Assembly (NCBI GenBank): GCA_033239005.1
Contig: BSQZ01000001.1
Coordinates: 7,695,500-7,759,499, forward strand
Length of the DNA stretch: 64,000 nucleotides
Reading direction: 5' to 3'
Source of the DNA: Lamellibrachia satsuma
Lineage: Eukaryota; Annelida; Polychaeta; Sabellida; Siboglinidae
Part shown: positions 27,101 to 32,835 of the stretch, piece after piece
Numbering within the stretch: position 1 is the first letter of the stretch
Layout: every line of letters starts with the position of its first letter
Position numbers and translations under genes: made by a program
Notes under the pieces: model-generated
The model's input: only the letters and a program-made list of their open reading frames with translations
Told to the model about the DNA's origin: nothing
The model's database searches: none

Positions 27101-30100
27101 GTATGTACGATTATCAGTGTTTCACAAACCAGCCTCACTGTATGTATGATTATCAGTGTTTCACAAACCAGCCTCACTGTATGTACGATTATCAGTGTTT
27201 TACAAACCAGCCTCACTGTATGTACGATTATCAGTGTTTCACAAACCAGCCTCACTGTATGTACGATTATCAGTCTTTCACAAACCAACCCGTTCTGTTC
27301 TTTAATGTTCCATGTGAGTAAAAACAGAGAACTCTGGCTGGATAGACTAAGTTGTCAAGGATAAGATTTTCATATGCCATTTTTGAGTCTGTAGGAATCA
27401 CTGTGTGACTCTCAGAACTCCATGTAGTATGCTACATGTCTGGGTGTACTCCATTAGCAAAAATCCATAGCATTTTCATAGAACATTCTATATGATTTTT
27501 GCAGACACAATTGTGTAGAATTCATAAAATAGGATATTCCATAGAATTTTGTGATAGAATATACTATAGGATTTTGAGGACATAGAATGTGTAGTATTCT
27601 ATAGTTTTCTACACAATATTCTGCTATGCCCTGTAGAATTCTATAAAATGTTATATGAATATACTATACGAAGATTTCTACTCCAACAGGTCAAGAAGCT
27701 TCTATGACGGACATGTCCATCAATGTTTGCCGTGCACACAAACCTCAAGCCAGCTGAGAATGGGTCCACAGTTGATCATGGTGCCGGCGATGGATGAGAA
27801 CCGACGCAGATACAGAGACATTGTCTTCCTGAGTTCCTGCAACAACACACACTGGCTTACACAGCAGCTAACACATCTACCAAGGTCTAACACATCTACC
27901 AGAATCTAACACATCTACTAGAATCTAACGCATCTACCACAATCTAACACGCCATCAACCAGACTGTTGTGCCCAGACTAGCTTCGAGAACACCCTCACA
28001 GCCAAATATGTCAATATGGGCCACAAAACGTTACTTCTTAACTTTTTGTTTGCAGATTTTATCAGAACTTGATTTTCTAGGCAGAAGGACCATGGATGCA
28101 TACACTGTGAATGTTACACAAGCCATCTGAAATATAATTTGGATACTTCTGAAACTTTTAATGAAATGTCAGTTTGTAGGGCTTCAAAATTCTAAAAAGA
28201 CTACAAAACTCAACAGAACTAAAAACAAGTAAGCTGACTAGCTAGCTAAAAACTCTTGACTTAAGTGTCGTAGCGCAATATTTGGCTGTGTCTCTACAGG
28301 GCTACCTACGATGCACTGACACATTGTCCACGGGGGGGGAGACTAAATTCCACTGACTTGTAATGGCAACAAATCTTATGTTATACCATTTACCTAATTA
28401 GTTAATGGCTTAAAGATATTCTGGTGGACTCACTGGAATGTCGTCCTCACAGATGTCTGGCCGGACGTGCAGCTCACGCAGCAGACTGTAGTTGCGGTCA
28501 TAGATACAGCGGTGTAGTTGCTTGTCGAACGTACACAGGTCGGAGAACGTCCGCCGAACCGTCCACGACTTCTCGTTGCAGTGGACACACAGGAAGAAGG
28601 ACACTTCAGGCAGGCCGTTCGCATCCGCAGGCCGATAAACATTCTCCTGGTTGTCATCAGATAGCACCACCTGGTGGCAGAAACAGGAACTATTATTAGC
28701 AACAACGGTTACCACGTCGCAACTGTCACATAAGTTGTTACCATTAAAACCAAATGTGGGGTCACATTTCAAACTAGATAAAACTAAGCTAGGGTTTAAA
28801 AAAATGGGGTCCTGGGACCCCACGGGTCTAAAAAAATGGGGTCCAAAGATACTTGAACTCAAACCAGAAAATGTAGTGCTCTATGCGGTATTGTATGGAT
28901 ACATATATGTATATATATATACATATATATTTAAATGTTCGAAGTAAAGCCTTTTTATTGGCGGCCACTGATTCAAAATGCTTTGCACTGATTCAGTTTC
29001 CCAAAATGAGCAAGTTATCAGCCCCACCCCAACGTTTACGGCTGGGTCAGACTGTGTCAGTGATGTACATTACAGTACTTACTAATCTGTGCTAGTTCGA
29101 TATAAAATGCAGTCGTGACAAACTACTTAGTCTCTGCCAGCGACTTATCGCTGCCAAGGCAAAGGCGAAGTCTGCACATGTCAGGAAAACCCCTGCCATT
29201 TGTAGCATGGATGCCTATTGGGTGATTCATATTTAATGACATCAGTATCTTGTCGTCATTCGGGAATACCGGGGAATCAACGCCGTTTATTGGTTTATCG
29301 ACATAGGAAGAGGACACCTGTAATCCTAATTTTTTTAAGGATATTACACCAATTTACTTCATACTGGTGATACCAAGGAGGCAGACAATCCGATTGACAT
29401 GTAGTTCTTCGACATTACCTCTATATAATTATCTATAAGTGGCCTTATGCACCAACTAAGGTGTGCAGTAGAAAAGTAAAACTACTAATACTGTCATCTG
29501 TAAATCTCCAAATACAGATTTACTAAGAAATGATGACACCAATAGCATTGATCTTTTATGACAGTATAAGTGATTCAACTACATACATAACATTCCATTC
29601 AATGTTATTTTTACATTTTCTCTGGCCACAATATTAGACAGCAATATTTAATGCTGTTTTATAAACACCAGGGCCCTCTAACAGTAGTTTGTCGCATGCA
29701 TTGCAGACAGTGTAAGACTGGTGTACGGTACCTGTAGTTGGCTCAGACAGTGCAAGACTATTGTACAGTACCTGTAGTTGGCTCAGACAGTGTAAGACTG
29801 GTGTACAGTACCTGTAGTTGGCTCAGACAGTGTAAGACTGGTGTACAGTACCTGTAGTTGGCTCAGACAGTGTAAGACTGGTGTACAGTACCTCTAGTTG
29901 GCTCAGACAGTGTAAGACTGGTGTACAGTACCTGTAGTTGGCTCAGACAGTTTAAGACAGGTGTACAGTACCTGTAGTTGGCTCAGACAGTGCAAGACTG
30001 GTGTACGGTACCTGTAGTTGGCTCAGACAGTTTAAGACAGGTGTACAGTACCTGTAGTTGGCTCAGACAGTGTAAGACAGGTGTACAGTACCTGTAGTTG

Positions 30101-30397
30101 GCTCAGACAGTGTAAGACTGGTGTACAGTACCTGTAGTTGGCTCAGACAGTGTAAAACTGGTGTACAGTACCTGTAGTTGGCTCAGACAGTGTAAGACTG
30201 GGGTACAGTACCTGTAGTTGGCTCAGCTCCACAAAGTCGTAGTGGAAGTGAGCGCAATCCTCCAGTTTGGGGAACCTGATGTTGTCGTCATAAAGCCTGG
30301 TTATTTTGCATGCCTGAGTGGACGCCGAGGTGTCCAGCATGTTGTCTGTGCTGTCATGGATGGGGCGGATCCCGTACTGCATGGACAAACAAATTAT

Positions 30398-30465
<68 letters not shown>

Positions 30466-30792
30466 CTGTACTATAAAGTAGTATGAGGTTGTGTCTGTCT
30501 GTCTGTATGTCTATTCCCTCATATCTCTGTCAGTTTTGTATGTGTGATACTGAAATTTTGCATACCTGGTATTACCTGCCCGGAGTGCGAGTTACGTGAT
30601 TTATGTCAAACTAAAGCTCAGTGAAACCGGCAGTTGCACATGATTTTGGGGAATGAAGTTGTTATTGCCAATGCCCTACCAAAACTTGACTGGGTAGTGC
30701 ATGGAGTAATAAGCTCTTGCCTTTTCTCCTGTGCTACTGTGTGCATATACATATATATATATATACAGTATATATATATATATATATATACA

Positions 30793-30853
<61 letters not shown>

Positions 30854-31457
30854 TATAACTTGCATGCATACACGCATGCATACCTGGACACACACACAGT
30901 ACACGCACCTGGACATACATTTTGGACAAGTTTCACCAATAAAATACATTACATATCTGACATGACAATGCCCCACTTTGCATCATCACCAACACAGATA
31001 AAAGACCATGTTTTTTCCAATTGAATCTGTGAGGAATTTGATTCAGAAATCAATGCCTTTGACAGAGAAGCCTACAACTGCAAGTGCTGTGGACAGGACT
31101 GATCAGAAATCAGAAACAGAACCTGGTAATTCTTGTCTCTGTTACATTTGTCTAACATTTAATTTTAAATATATGAATTGGAAAGGTAGACAAACAATAA
31201 AAAATACTGCAACGCCTTACTTTTCAACTTATAACTAAGTGTAATGTTCACACCATAGGTATGCCAAGCTAGATCAAAGCCACAGTTTGGTTTAAACCGA
31301 TTGGACCTAAAGACCCGAGATGAGCATATATTGCTAAAGTACCTCCTGTACCTTTGCAAAGAACTGACTGTTGCCGACGTCCGTAGTCATGGCAACAGTG
31401 GGCGACATGCTCCTTGTGTGAGGCACGTTGCTGTTGTCAGCGAGTTCTCGTGGAGCT
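8825..31457 (-). CDS. ARHGAP32-like: PX-SH3-RhoGAP protein, ARHGAP32/33-like (18 exons, N-terminus missing)
   Basis: Family members activate GTP hydrolysis by Cdc42/Rac-type GTPases and act in actin and adhesion or synaptic signalling. I joined 18 minus-strand exons, 5' to 3': 31457-31352, 30376-30212, 28670-28434, 27836-27744, 26443-26321, 25023-24946, 24492-24399, 23788-23639, 23130-23028, 21389-21245, 20770-20694, 20189-20082, 18923-18793, 18321-18132, 17764-17646, 15886-15767, 14963-14841, 12435-8825. Every intron is GT-AG and phases agree throughout. The product is about 1923 aa: a short N-terminal region, the FPKLEDCAHFHY motif, PX (about 85-200), SH3 (about 235-285), a conserved linker, RhoGAP (about 345-530) and a long disordered tail. 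Human ARHGAP32 is of similar length from memory (about 2.1 kaa). The first coding exon upstream of 31457 was not found. ARHGAP32 and ARHGAP33 cannot be told apart here; the gene may be the single invertebrate orthologue. Confidence 0.93.
12436..14840 (-). other. Intron between exons Q and R, no element identified
   Basis: 2.4-kb intron with no tandem array and no recognisable transposon coding sequence. A segment at about 13946-13984 (AGAGGTAAACACGTCAAAT...GAGAAAC) resembles parts of the foldback MITE at 17866-18038 and a segment near 18515-18554. Confidence 0.6.
14841..14963 (-). CDS. ARHGAP32-like: ARHGAP32-like exon Q
   Basis: 123 bases, phase 1 to 1. Acceptor TTTAGCAG/GCCAGT, donor ACGAAG/GTTTGT. 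It reads QSIPRPVIDGASDTGVRS then SCDTSYEYELEYHDHS. There is little sequence identity to judge by. It is supported mainly by the phase match with both neighbours and by codon-like composition. A long (TA)n tract lies about 115 bases upstream of its acceptor. Confidence 0.8.
15078..15133. repeat. (AT)n microsatellite with (GT)n flank
   Basis: A GTGTGT run leads into about 28 AT dinucleotides, then a short CACACA run. The tract lies about 115 bases upstream of exon Q's acceptor. Confidence 0.95.
15185..15476 (-). mobile_element. tRNA-derived SINE (copy 1, near full length)
   Basis: On the minus strand the head carries an A-box-like GTGGTTAGTGCATCAGAC (15475-15458) and a B-box-like CGTTCAAATCC (15440-15430) at tRNA spacing. 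A body shared with other copies follows (TTCAGTCC..., CAGTTCACTCAGTTATATAA, GAGTACC). The end reads GTAAAGTGCTTTGAACAG. It lies in the intron between exons P and Q. Confidence 0.75.
15642..15728 (-). mobile_element. SINE fragment (same family, copy 2)
   Basis: GCAGACCTGTTCACGCAAAC and TTTCAACTTCTCTTGGAAGC match the body of copies at 15185-15476 and 19780-20036. The tRNA-like head is absent. Confidence 0.6.
15767..15886 (-). CDS. ARHGAP32-like: ARHGAP32-like exon P
   Basis: 120 bases, phase 1 to 1, acceptor TATCCAG/GGATGA, donor TTCAG/GTAGGT. It encodes DPVLVLDDDVSKRRRLR and PVRSCDSLLSAATTTP. The RLRPVRSCDSLLS stretch corresponds to the LRSAKSEESLTSL serine motif of vertebrate members, a plausible phosphorylation or 14-3-3 site. 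Confidence 0.9.
16072..17446 (+). mobile_element. PIF/Harbinger DNA transposon relic
   Basis: The ends are inverted: CCTGGAGACGGTTTC at the left and GAAACCGGCCCCAGG at the right, with a further shared CCTACTTA. They are flanked by TGT on both sides (16069-16071 and 17447-17449), a 3-base duplication as Harbinger makes. The interior holds a broken transposase. The element sits in the intron between exons O and P. Confidence 0.7.
16388..16735 (+). pseudogene. Harbinger transposase fragment (HARBI1-like), frameshifted
   Basis: Read across stops and at least two frameshifts, the plus strand shows RFRCDDIIDLVDLTGDN, LQSLVALRLFLCV, NFQVVVGDLFGIS, then STATVSKTV, KVAAAFARL and FHEHLTHQQ. The ALRFF...FQxVVGDxxGISxxTVSxxV pattern is the helix-turn-helix region of PIF/Harbinger transposases. 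Sequence after about 16740 no longer matches, so the DDE catalytic part is missing. Confidence 0.75.
17646..17764 (-). CDS. ARHGAP32-like: ARHGAP32-like exon O (basic segment)
   Basis: 119 bases, phase 2 in and 1 out. Acceptor TTTCAG/GAAGAA, donor ACACAG/GTGAAG. It reads KKRKKSPNSSSSGWRGLFT then RGKAPPGAGRGRARNL. It corresponds to the KKSPxGSWRSFFxxGK stretch of vertebrate homologues. It is strongly basic, so a lipid or nuclear-import role is possible but only inferred. Confidence 0.92.
17866..18038. mobile_element. Foldback MITE with 37-bp inverted repeats
   Basis: 17866-17902 (GTTGCATTTGACATGTTATG...) is inverted at 18002-18038 with two mismatches. About 99 bases lie between the arms. It lies in the intron between exons N and O. 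No coding capacity. Confidence 0.75.
18132..18321 (-). CDS. ARHGAP32-like: ARHGAP32-like exon N (post-GAP conserved block)
   Basis: 190 bases, phase 1 in and 2 out. Acceptor TTTGTAG/ATTCAG, donor AACAA/GTAAGT. It contains RPKSLAIS, TRLLSLEEARERA and QKYIEVGGGSATLPAQYHTV. The LLxLEEAxxR...KYIEVGxGPAxL...HTxI block downstream of the GAP domain is shared with vertebrate ARHGAP32/33 and separates this family from other RhoGAPs. Confidence 0.95.
18793..18923 (-). CDS. ARHGAP32-like: ARHGAP32-like exon M (RhoGAP C-terminus)
   Basis: 131 bases, phase 2 in and 1 out. Acceptor ATGACAG/GTCGAA, donor CACAG/GTGAGT. It reads SKELEQSCTTAALQG, then VGIQAIVTECLIAYVDVLFN. The IQAIVxExLI...DVLF helix closes the RhoGAP fold. 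A five-copy 47-bp array begins about 30 bases upstream of the acceptor. Confidence 0.94.
18953..19191. repeat. 47-bp minisatellite, 5 copies
   Basis: The unit starts GGTACGTTCTTGTATGGCTC and ends GGGACCATTTAAA. One copy has a 4-base insertion (CTCT). It starts about 30 bases upstream of exon M's acceptor but does not include the splice site. Confidence 0.95.
19192..19372 (-). mobile_element. SINE fragment (copy 3)
   Basis: It shares AAAGCACTCTACACTT, CTGTTCATTCCA, CAGGTACTCATTTATACAGC and TGAGTGAACTG with the copy at 15185-15476. The tRNA-like head is missing. It abuts the 47-bp array. Confidence 0.65.
19780..20036 (-). mobile_element. tRNA-derived SINE (copy 4)
   Basis: It has the same body (GGTCTGTTCACGCAAATACC, CCAGGTACTCATTTATACAG) plus a head whose minus strand reads GGGTAGCTTGGCCAGACTG and GGGTTTAAGTC, the positions of A and B boxes. 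It lies in the intron between exons L and M. Confidence 0.65.
20082..20189 (-). CDS. ARHGAP32-like: ARHGAP32-like exon L (RhoGAP KNLAIVWAPNLLR)
   Basis: 108 bases, phase 2 to 2, acceptor GTTGTAG/GACTGC, donor CTCAG/GTCAGT. It reads TAEYLLRHLSTIAAHG then MHCKNLAIVWAPNLLR. The conserved Lys-Asn and the Asn of APNLLR contact the GTPase and stabilise the transition state. All are present. Confidence 0.96.
20484..20580 (-). pseudogene. LINE reverse transcriptase fragment
   Basis: The minus strand reads RDLSYEERLKECGLTTLETR, the same block as RDLSYIERLKLLKLPTLAYR in the fragment at 1151-1830. It is a short 5'-truncated remnant in the intron between exons K and L. Confidence 0.7.
20630..20668. repeat. 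(GGGA)n low-complexity tract
   Basis: Purine-rich GGGAGGGA repeats (CCCT on the coding strand), beginning about 25 bases beyond exon K's donor. Confidence 0.9.
20694..20770 (-). CDS. ARHGAP32-like: ARHGAP32-like exon K (RhoGAP)
   Basis: 77 bases, phase 0 in and 2 out. Acceptor TTTGTAG/GAAGCT, donor TACAG/GTCAGT. It encodes EAVQDEETKLAKLHDVIQQL then PPPHYR. The LHDVIQQLPxPHY helix is typical of this RhoGAP subgroup. A (GGGA)n tract (about 20630-20668) begins about 25 bases into the following intron. Confidence 0.96.
21245..21389 (-). CDS. ARHGAP32-like: ARHGAP32-like exon J (RhoGAP core)
   Basis: 145 bases, phase 2 in and 0 out. Acceptor TTGCCAG/GAATGA, donor TTTGCT/GTACGT. It reads NEFDEDRVPDLE, QQDIHSVSSLVK and MYFRELPNPLLTYQLYDKFA, the standard RhoGAP ELPxPLxxY helix. 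The donor GTACGT was chosen because it joins in frame to EAVQDEE of the next exon. The first ~29 bases and the acceptor belong to the 66-bp minisatellite that fills the preceding intron. Confidence 0.95.
21361..22815. repeat. 66-bp minisatellite, about 22 copies, containing exon J's acceptor
   Basis: The unit (plus strand) includes CTCGTCAAACTCATTCCTGG, CAACCAGAGAGTACAGTC and ACCACACAAACACAGACAC. Spacing is 66 bases, e.g. 21377, 21443, 21509. Many neighbours alternate (ACACTGTCTTCG versus CGCAGTACTCG), giving a 132-bp higher-order period. The exon-proximal unit is exon J's first ~29 bases plus its 3' splice site. Because 66 is a multiple of 3, ORFs of up to 482 codons run through it; they are artefacts. 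Confidence 0.96.
23028..23130 (-). CDS. ARHGAP32-like: ARHGAP32-like exon I (RhoGAP arginine finger)
   Basis: 103 bases, phase 1 in and 2 out. Acceptor TTACAG/TTCCCC, donor CTTAG/GTAGAA. It encodes VPLVLKSCADVIEAEGIVDG then IYRLSGVASNIHRLR. The Arg of YRLSG is the catalytic arginine finger. It is intact, so GAP activity is expected. Confidence 0.96.
23639..23788 (-). CDS. ARHGAP32-like: ARHGAP32-like exon H (linker and start of RhoGAP)
   Basis: 150 bases, phase 1 to 1, acceptor TTTCAG/TGCTTC, donor GACG/GTGAGA. It reads GKLISFLRTFFTSRPT, RTGIMKERIFGCDLGEHL and LNSGHD. The GKLIxFLRTF...RPT and the FGCDLGEHL entry to the RhoGAP fold are diagnostic for this family. Confidence 0.96.
24185..24385. 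repeat. Degenerate ~30-bp tandem repeat near exon G donor
   Basis: About six imperfect units of the type ATCCTGTCCAGTTAAGATGA / CAGATATTGCGTCCAGTAAAGA, ending about 15 bases short of exon G's donor. Confidence 0.7.
24399..24492 (-). CDS. ARHGAP32-like: ARHGAP32-like exon G (SH3, second half)
   Basis: 94 bases, phase 0 in and 1 out. Acceptor TTGTAG/GTGGGC, donor GCCAG/GTAGGC. It reads VGFFPSDTVEVISEKVPQSV, giving the SH3 GFFPSxxV strand and the family-specific EKVPQSV that follows it. A degenerate repeat of about 30 bp lies just inside the following intron (about 24185-24385). Confidence 0.95.
24946..25023 (-). CDS. ARHGAP32-like: ARHGAP32-like exon F (SH3, first half)
   Basis: 26 codons, phase 0 to 0, acceptor CTGCAG/GTGGGC, donor TTTGAG/GTAATT. 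It encodes VGDIISIIDMPP and SSWWRGKRGFE. The WW of the SH3 ligand groove and the RGxxGF turn are visible. Confidence 0.95.
25317..26001. mobile_element. TTAA-flanked MITE (piggyBac-like)
   Basis: The left end is TTAACTCTTTCTGTCCCAAC. The right end is GGGATAGATAGTTAA, whose inverse TTAACTATCTATCCC matches it imperfectly. TTAA sits at both edges (25317-25320 and 25998-26001). A second copy of the left end (CCCTTTCTATCCCAACTATG) lies inside at about 25347. It is AT-rich with no transposase. The piggyBac assignment rests on TTAA ends alone. Confidence 0.4.
26321..26443 (-). CDS. ARHGAP32-like: ARHGAP32-like exon E (PX-SH3 linker)
   Basis: 41 codons, phase 0 to 0, acceptor CTACAG/ATGGAC, donor TTCGAG/GTGAGA. 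It reads MDNRGNRLIV, then INTPAVAAAHAIRRYSA and DEISFE, the conserved stretch leading into the SH3 domain (VPAVAAAHVIKRY...DELSFE type in vertebrates). Confidence 0.95.
26896..27286. repeat. 39-bp minisatellite, 10 copies
   Basis: The unit begins CAGCCTCACTGTATGTACGA and ends GTGTTTCACAAAC. It is intronic between exons D and E and touches neither. Since 39 is a multiple of 3, all frames stay open across it; those ORFs are not genes. Confidence 0.96.
27744..27836 (-). CDS. ARHGAP32-like: ARHGAP32-like exon D (PX C-terminus)
   Basis: 31 codons, phase 0 to 0, acceptor TTGCAG/GAACTC, donor CTTGAG/GTTTGT. It reads LYLRRFSSIAG then INCGPILSWLE, matching the last PX helix of the family (AIAGxxINCGPxLxWME type). 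It follows the exon C sequence directly without a gap. Confidence 0.93.
28434..28670 (-). CDS. ARHGAP32-like: ARHGAP32-like exon C (PX domain core)
   Basis: 79 codons, phase 0 to 0, acceptor GCCACCAG/GTGGTG, donor TTCCA/GTGAGT. It encodes the PX core: a beta strand with VSFFLCVHCNEKSWTVRR, then TFSDLCTFDKQLHRCIYDRN. PX domains bind phosphoinositides or proteins. The SWTVRRTF and LDK-like FDKQLH pattern matches the ARHGAP32/33 PX subtype. Confidence 0.93.
28780..28852. repeat. Two-copy direct repeat (AAAAAAATGGGGTCC)
   Basis: GGTTTAAAAAAATGGGGTCC and GGTCTAAAAAAATGGGGTCC are separated by a self-complementary TGGGACCCCA. Confidence 0.7.
29704..30223. repeat. 40-bp minisatellite, 13 copies, containing exon B's donor
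   Basis: The unit (plus strand) begins CAGACAGTGTAAGACTGGTG and ends TACCTGTAGTTGGCT. Exact 40-base spacing; the last copy is the exon/intron boundary itself. Read on the minus strand each unit is GAGCCAACTACAG/GTACTG, i.e. the last exon bases plus the donor. Variants include GTGTACGG and TTTAAGACAGG. Confidence 0.97.
30212..30376 (-). CDS. ARHGAP32-like: ARHGAP32-like exon B (pre-PX, FPKLEDCAHFHY)
   Basis: 55 codons, phase 0 to 0. The acceptor is GTCCATGCAG/TACGGG and the donor CTACAG/GTACTG. It carries FPKLEDCAHFHYDFVEL, which closely resembles the signature just before the PX domain of ARHGAP32/33. A (TA)n tract (30403-30460) sits about 26 bases upstream of the acceptor. The last 12-15 bases of the exon and its donor are part of the 40-bp minisatellite that fills the following intron. 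Confidence 0.9.
30403..30460. repeat. (AT)n microsatellite upstream of exon B
   Basis: About 29 dinucleotides. It lies about 26 bases 5' of exon B's acceptor and so occupies part of the normal branch-point and pyrimidine-tract zone. Confidence 0.95.
30748..30844. repeat. (AT)n microsatellite with CAGTATAT interruptions
   Basis: Three AT blocks separated by ACAGTAT, then CACACACATA. The ORFs of repeated Tyr-Ile over it are artefacts. Confidence 0.95.
31352..31457 (-). CDS. ARHGAP32-like: ARHGAP32-like exon A (N-terminal)
   Basis: This is the most upstream exon I could place. The acceptor reads TTGCAG/AGCTCC and the donor AAAG/GTACAG. It enters with one base completing a split codon and leaves in phase 0, reading APRELADNSNVP and then TRSMSPTVAMTTDVGN. 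It contains in-frame methionines, so an alternative start here is possible, but an open acceptor argues for an upstream exon. There is no domain in it. It is less certain than the PX and RhoGAP exons because this part of the family is poorly conserved. Confidence 0.65.
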
Positions 31458-31635
31458 CTGCAACATAAACACAATCATGTAAGGAACAAACCCACATCAT
31501 CTTAAAATCATCTGAATTTATAGCTACCTTCCTCAAAAAACTCACAACACATTTTACAGGGGTTGCATTTCCATTGTCAATCTTCGGTGGTCCCTCGATC
31601 TGATGATGAATTTTGCGTGTCCCTATTAATGAGAT

Positions 31636-31722
31636 TATGCTTAGCTATTCTAGCTTGTTGTGCCTCTCAGCTCGGGTTCTTGAAGATTTAGGCGCCATAG
31701 AAGTCTCTATTAGCATGATTAA
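31636..31722 (+). repeat. Dispersed repeat end ('GATTTAGGCGCCATA' family, copy 1)
   Basis: CTCAGCTCGGGTTCTTGAAG followed by ATTTAGGCGCCATAGAAG aligns with 49931-50018 (GAGCTCAGGCTCCTGACG, ATTTAGGCGCTATATACG). It looks like the 3' end of a SINE or LINE family with an ATT-type tail. Confidence 0.5.
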
Positions 31723-32344
31723 GGCCTACCAGTGTCAACAAAACACAGGCTGACATATCCTGTGGGTCAGATGCAGACATAATGTGAGGCAAAGCTATCG
31801 CTGACATTGTATTGATGAGAACTAGGATAGTTGGTGTTATTTATAGCAGCAGTCTATGTGTTGCCATACAGCTCGCCTCCTCGTTGATCCATCTCGAGAC
31901 AGATCACTGGAGTATTCGTTACTATTTTTACTTCCACCGTCATAACATATGAATCAAGTACAGGTGTTTTTAAGATAGTTGGTCCATTCCATCATGAAAG
32001 TGTAGGTCTTGAAGGAAGAAACCATCCTTGCTAGTCAGGGCTGGTAGTAGTAGATCAACTGGTTGAAATGTGGATTTGTGAGTTTGTCCCACGCCACGTA
32101 TGGATGTATGCTGAATCATTTGTATTTCGTCCCACTTGCTGTCTTGGACGATGTGTTTCTGGGAACTAGATATGCCTACGCCAAACTTTAAAGAGCATCC
32201 CAACAAAATGTTTATTATTATGCGTGCGACCAGCAACGATCGAACCACACCCAATTAAAGTTAAGTTCCCGTATGCAAGCCCTGTAAATCTGAGCGAGCA
32301 ATATTACTGGTTAATGTAGCAACTGAAAAATCCACATTTCAACT

Positions 32345-32835
32345 GGTAGATCTGCCAGGGGTACTGATGTAGTCAGAAGCCCCTGGTGGTGAGGGTAGAT
32401 CTGCCAGGGGTACTGATGTAGTCAGAAGCCCCTGGTGGTGAGAGGGTAGATCTGCCAGGGGTACTGATGTAGTCAGAAGCCCCTGGTGGTGAGGGTAGAT
32501 CTGCCAAGAGTACTGATGTAGTCAGAAGCCCCTGGTGGCGAGGATAGATCTGCTAGGGGTACTGATGTAGTCAGAAGCCCCTGGTGGTGGGAGGGTATAT
32601 CTGCCAGGGGTACTGATGAAGTCAGAAGCCCCTGGTGGCGAGGATAGATCTGCCAGGGGTACTGATGTAGTCAGAAGCCCCTGGTGGTGAGAGGGTAGAT
32701 CTGCCAGGGGTACTGATGTAGTCAGAAGCCCCTGGTGGTGAGGGTAGATCTGCCAGGGGTATTGATGTAGTCAGAAGCCCCTGGTGGTGATGGTAGATCT
32801 GCCAGGGGTATCGATGTAGTCAGAAGGCCCTGGTC
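32345..32835. repeat. 49-51-bp minisatellite, about 10 copies
   Basis: The unit begins GGTAGATCTGCCAGGGGTAC and ends CAGAAGCCCCTGGTGGTGAG. Length varies by a GA or GGGAG insertion. It lies upstream of exon A. Confidence 0.95.

Noticed and set aside
26788..27364. 166- and 161-codon repetitive ORFs
   Set aside because: By-products of the 39-bp minisatellite.
29704..30223. CRISPR-like regular repeats
   Set aside because: Head-to-tail repeats without unique spacers, in a eukaryotic intron.
30717..31024. ORFs rich in Tyr-Ile repeats
   Set aside because: Translation of (AT)n microsatellites; the same applies near 15000 and 30400.
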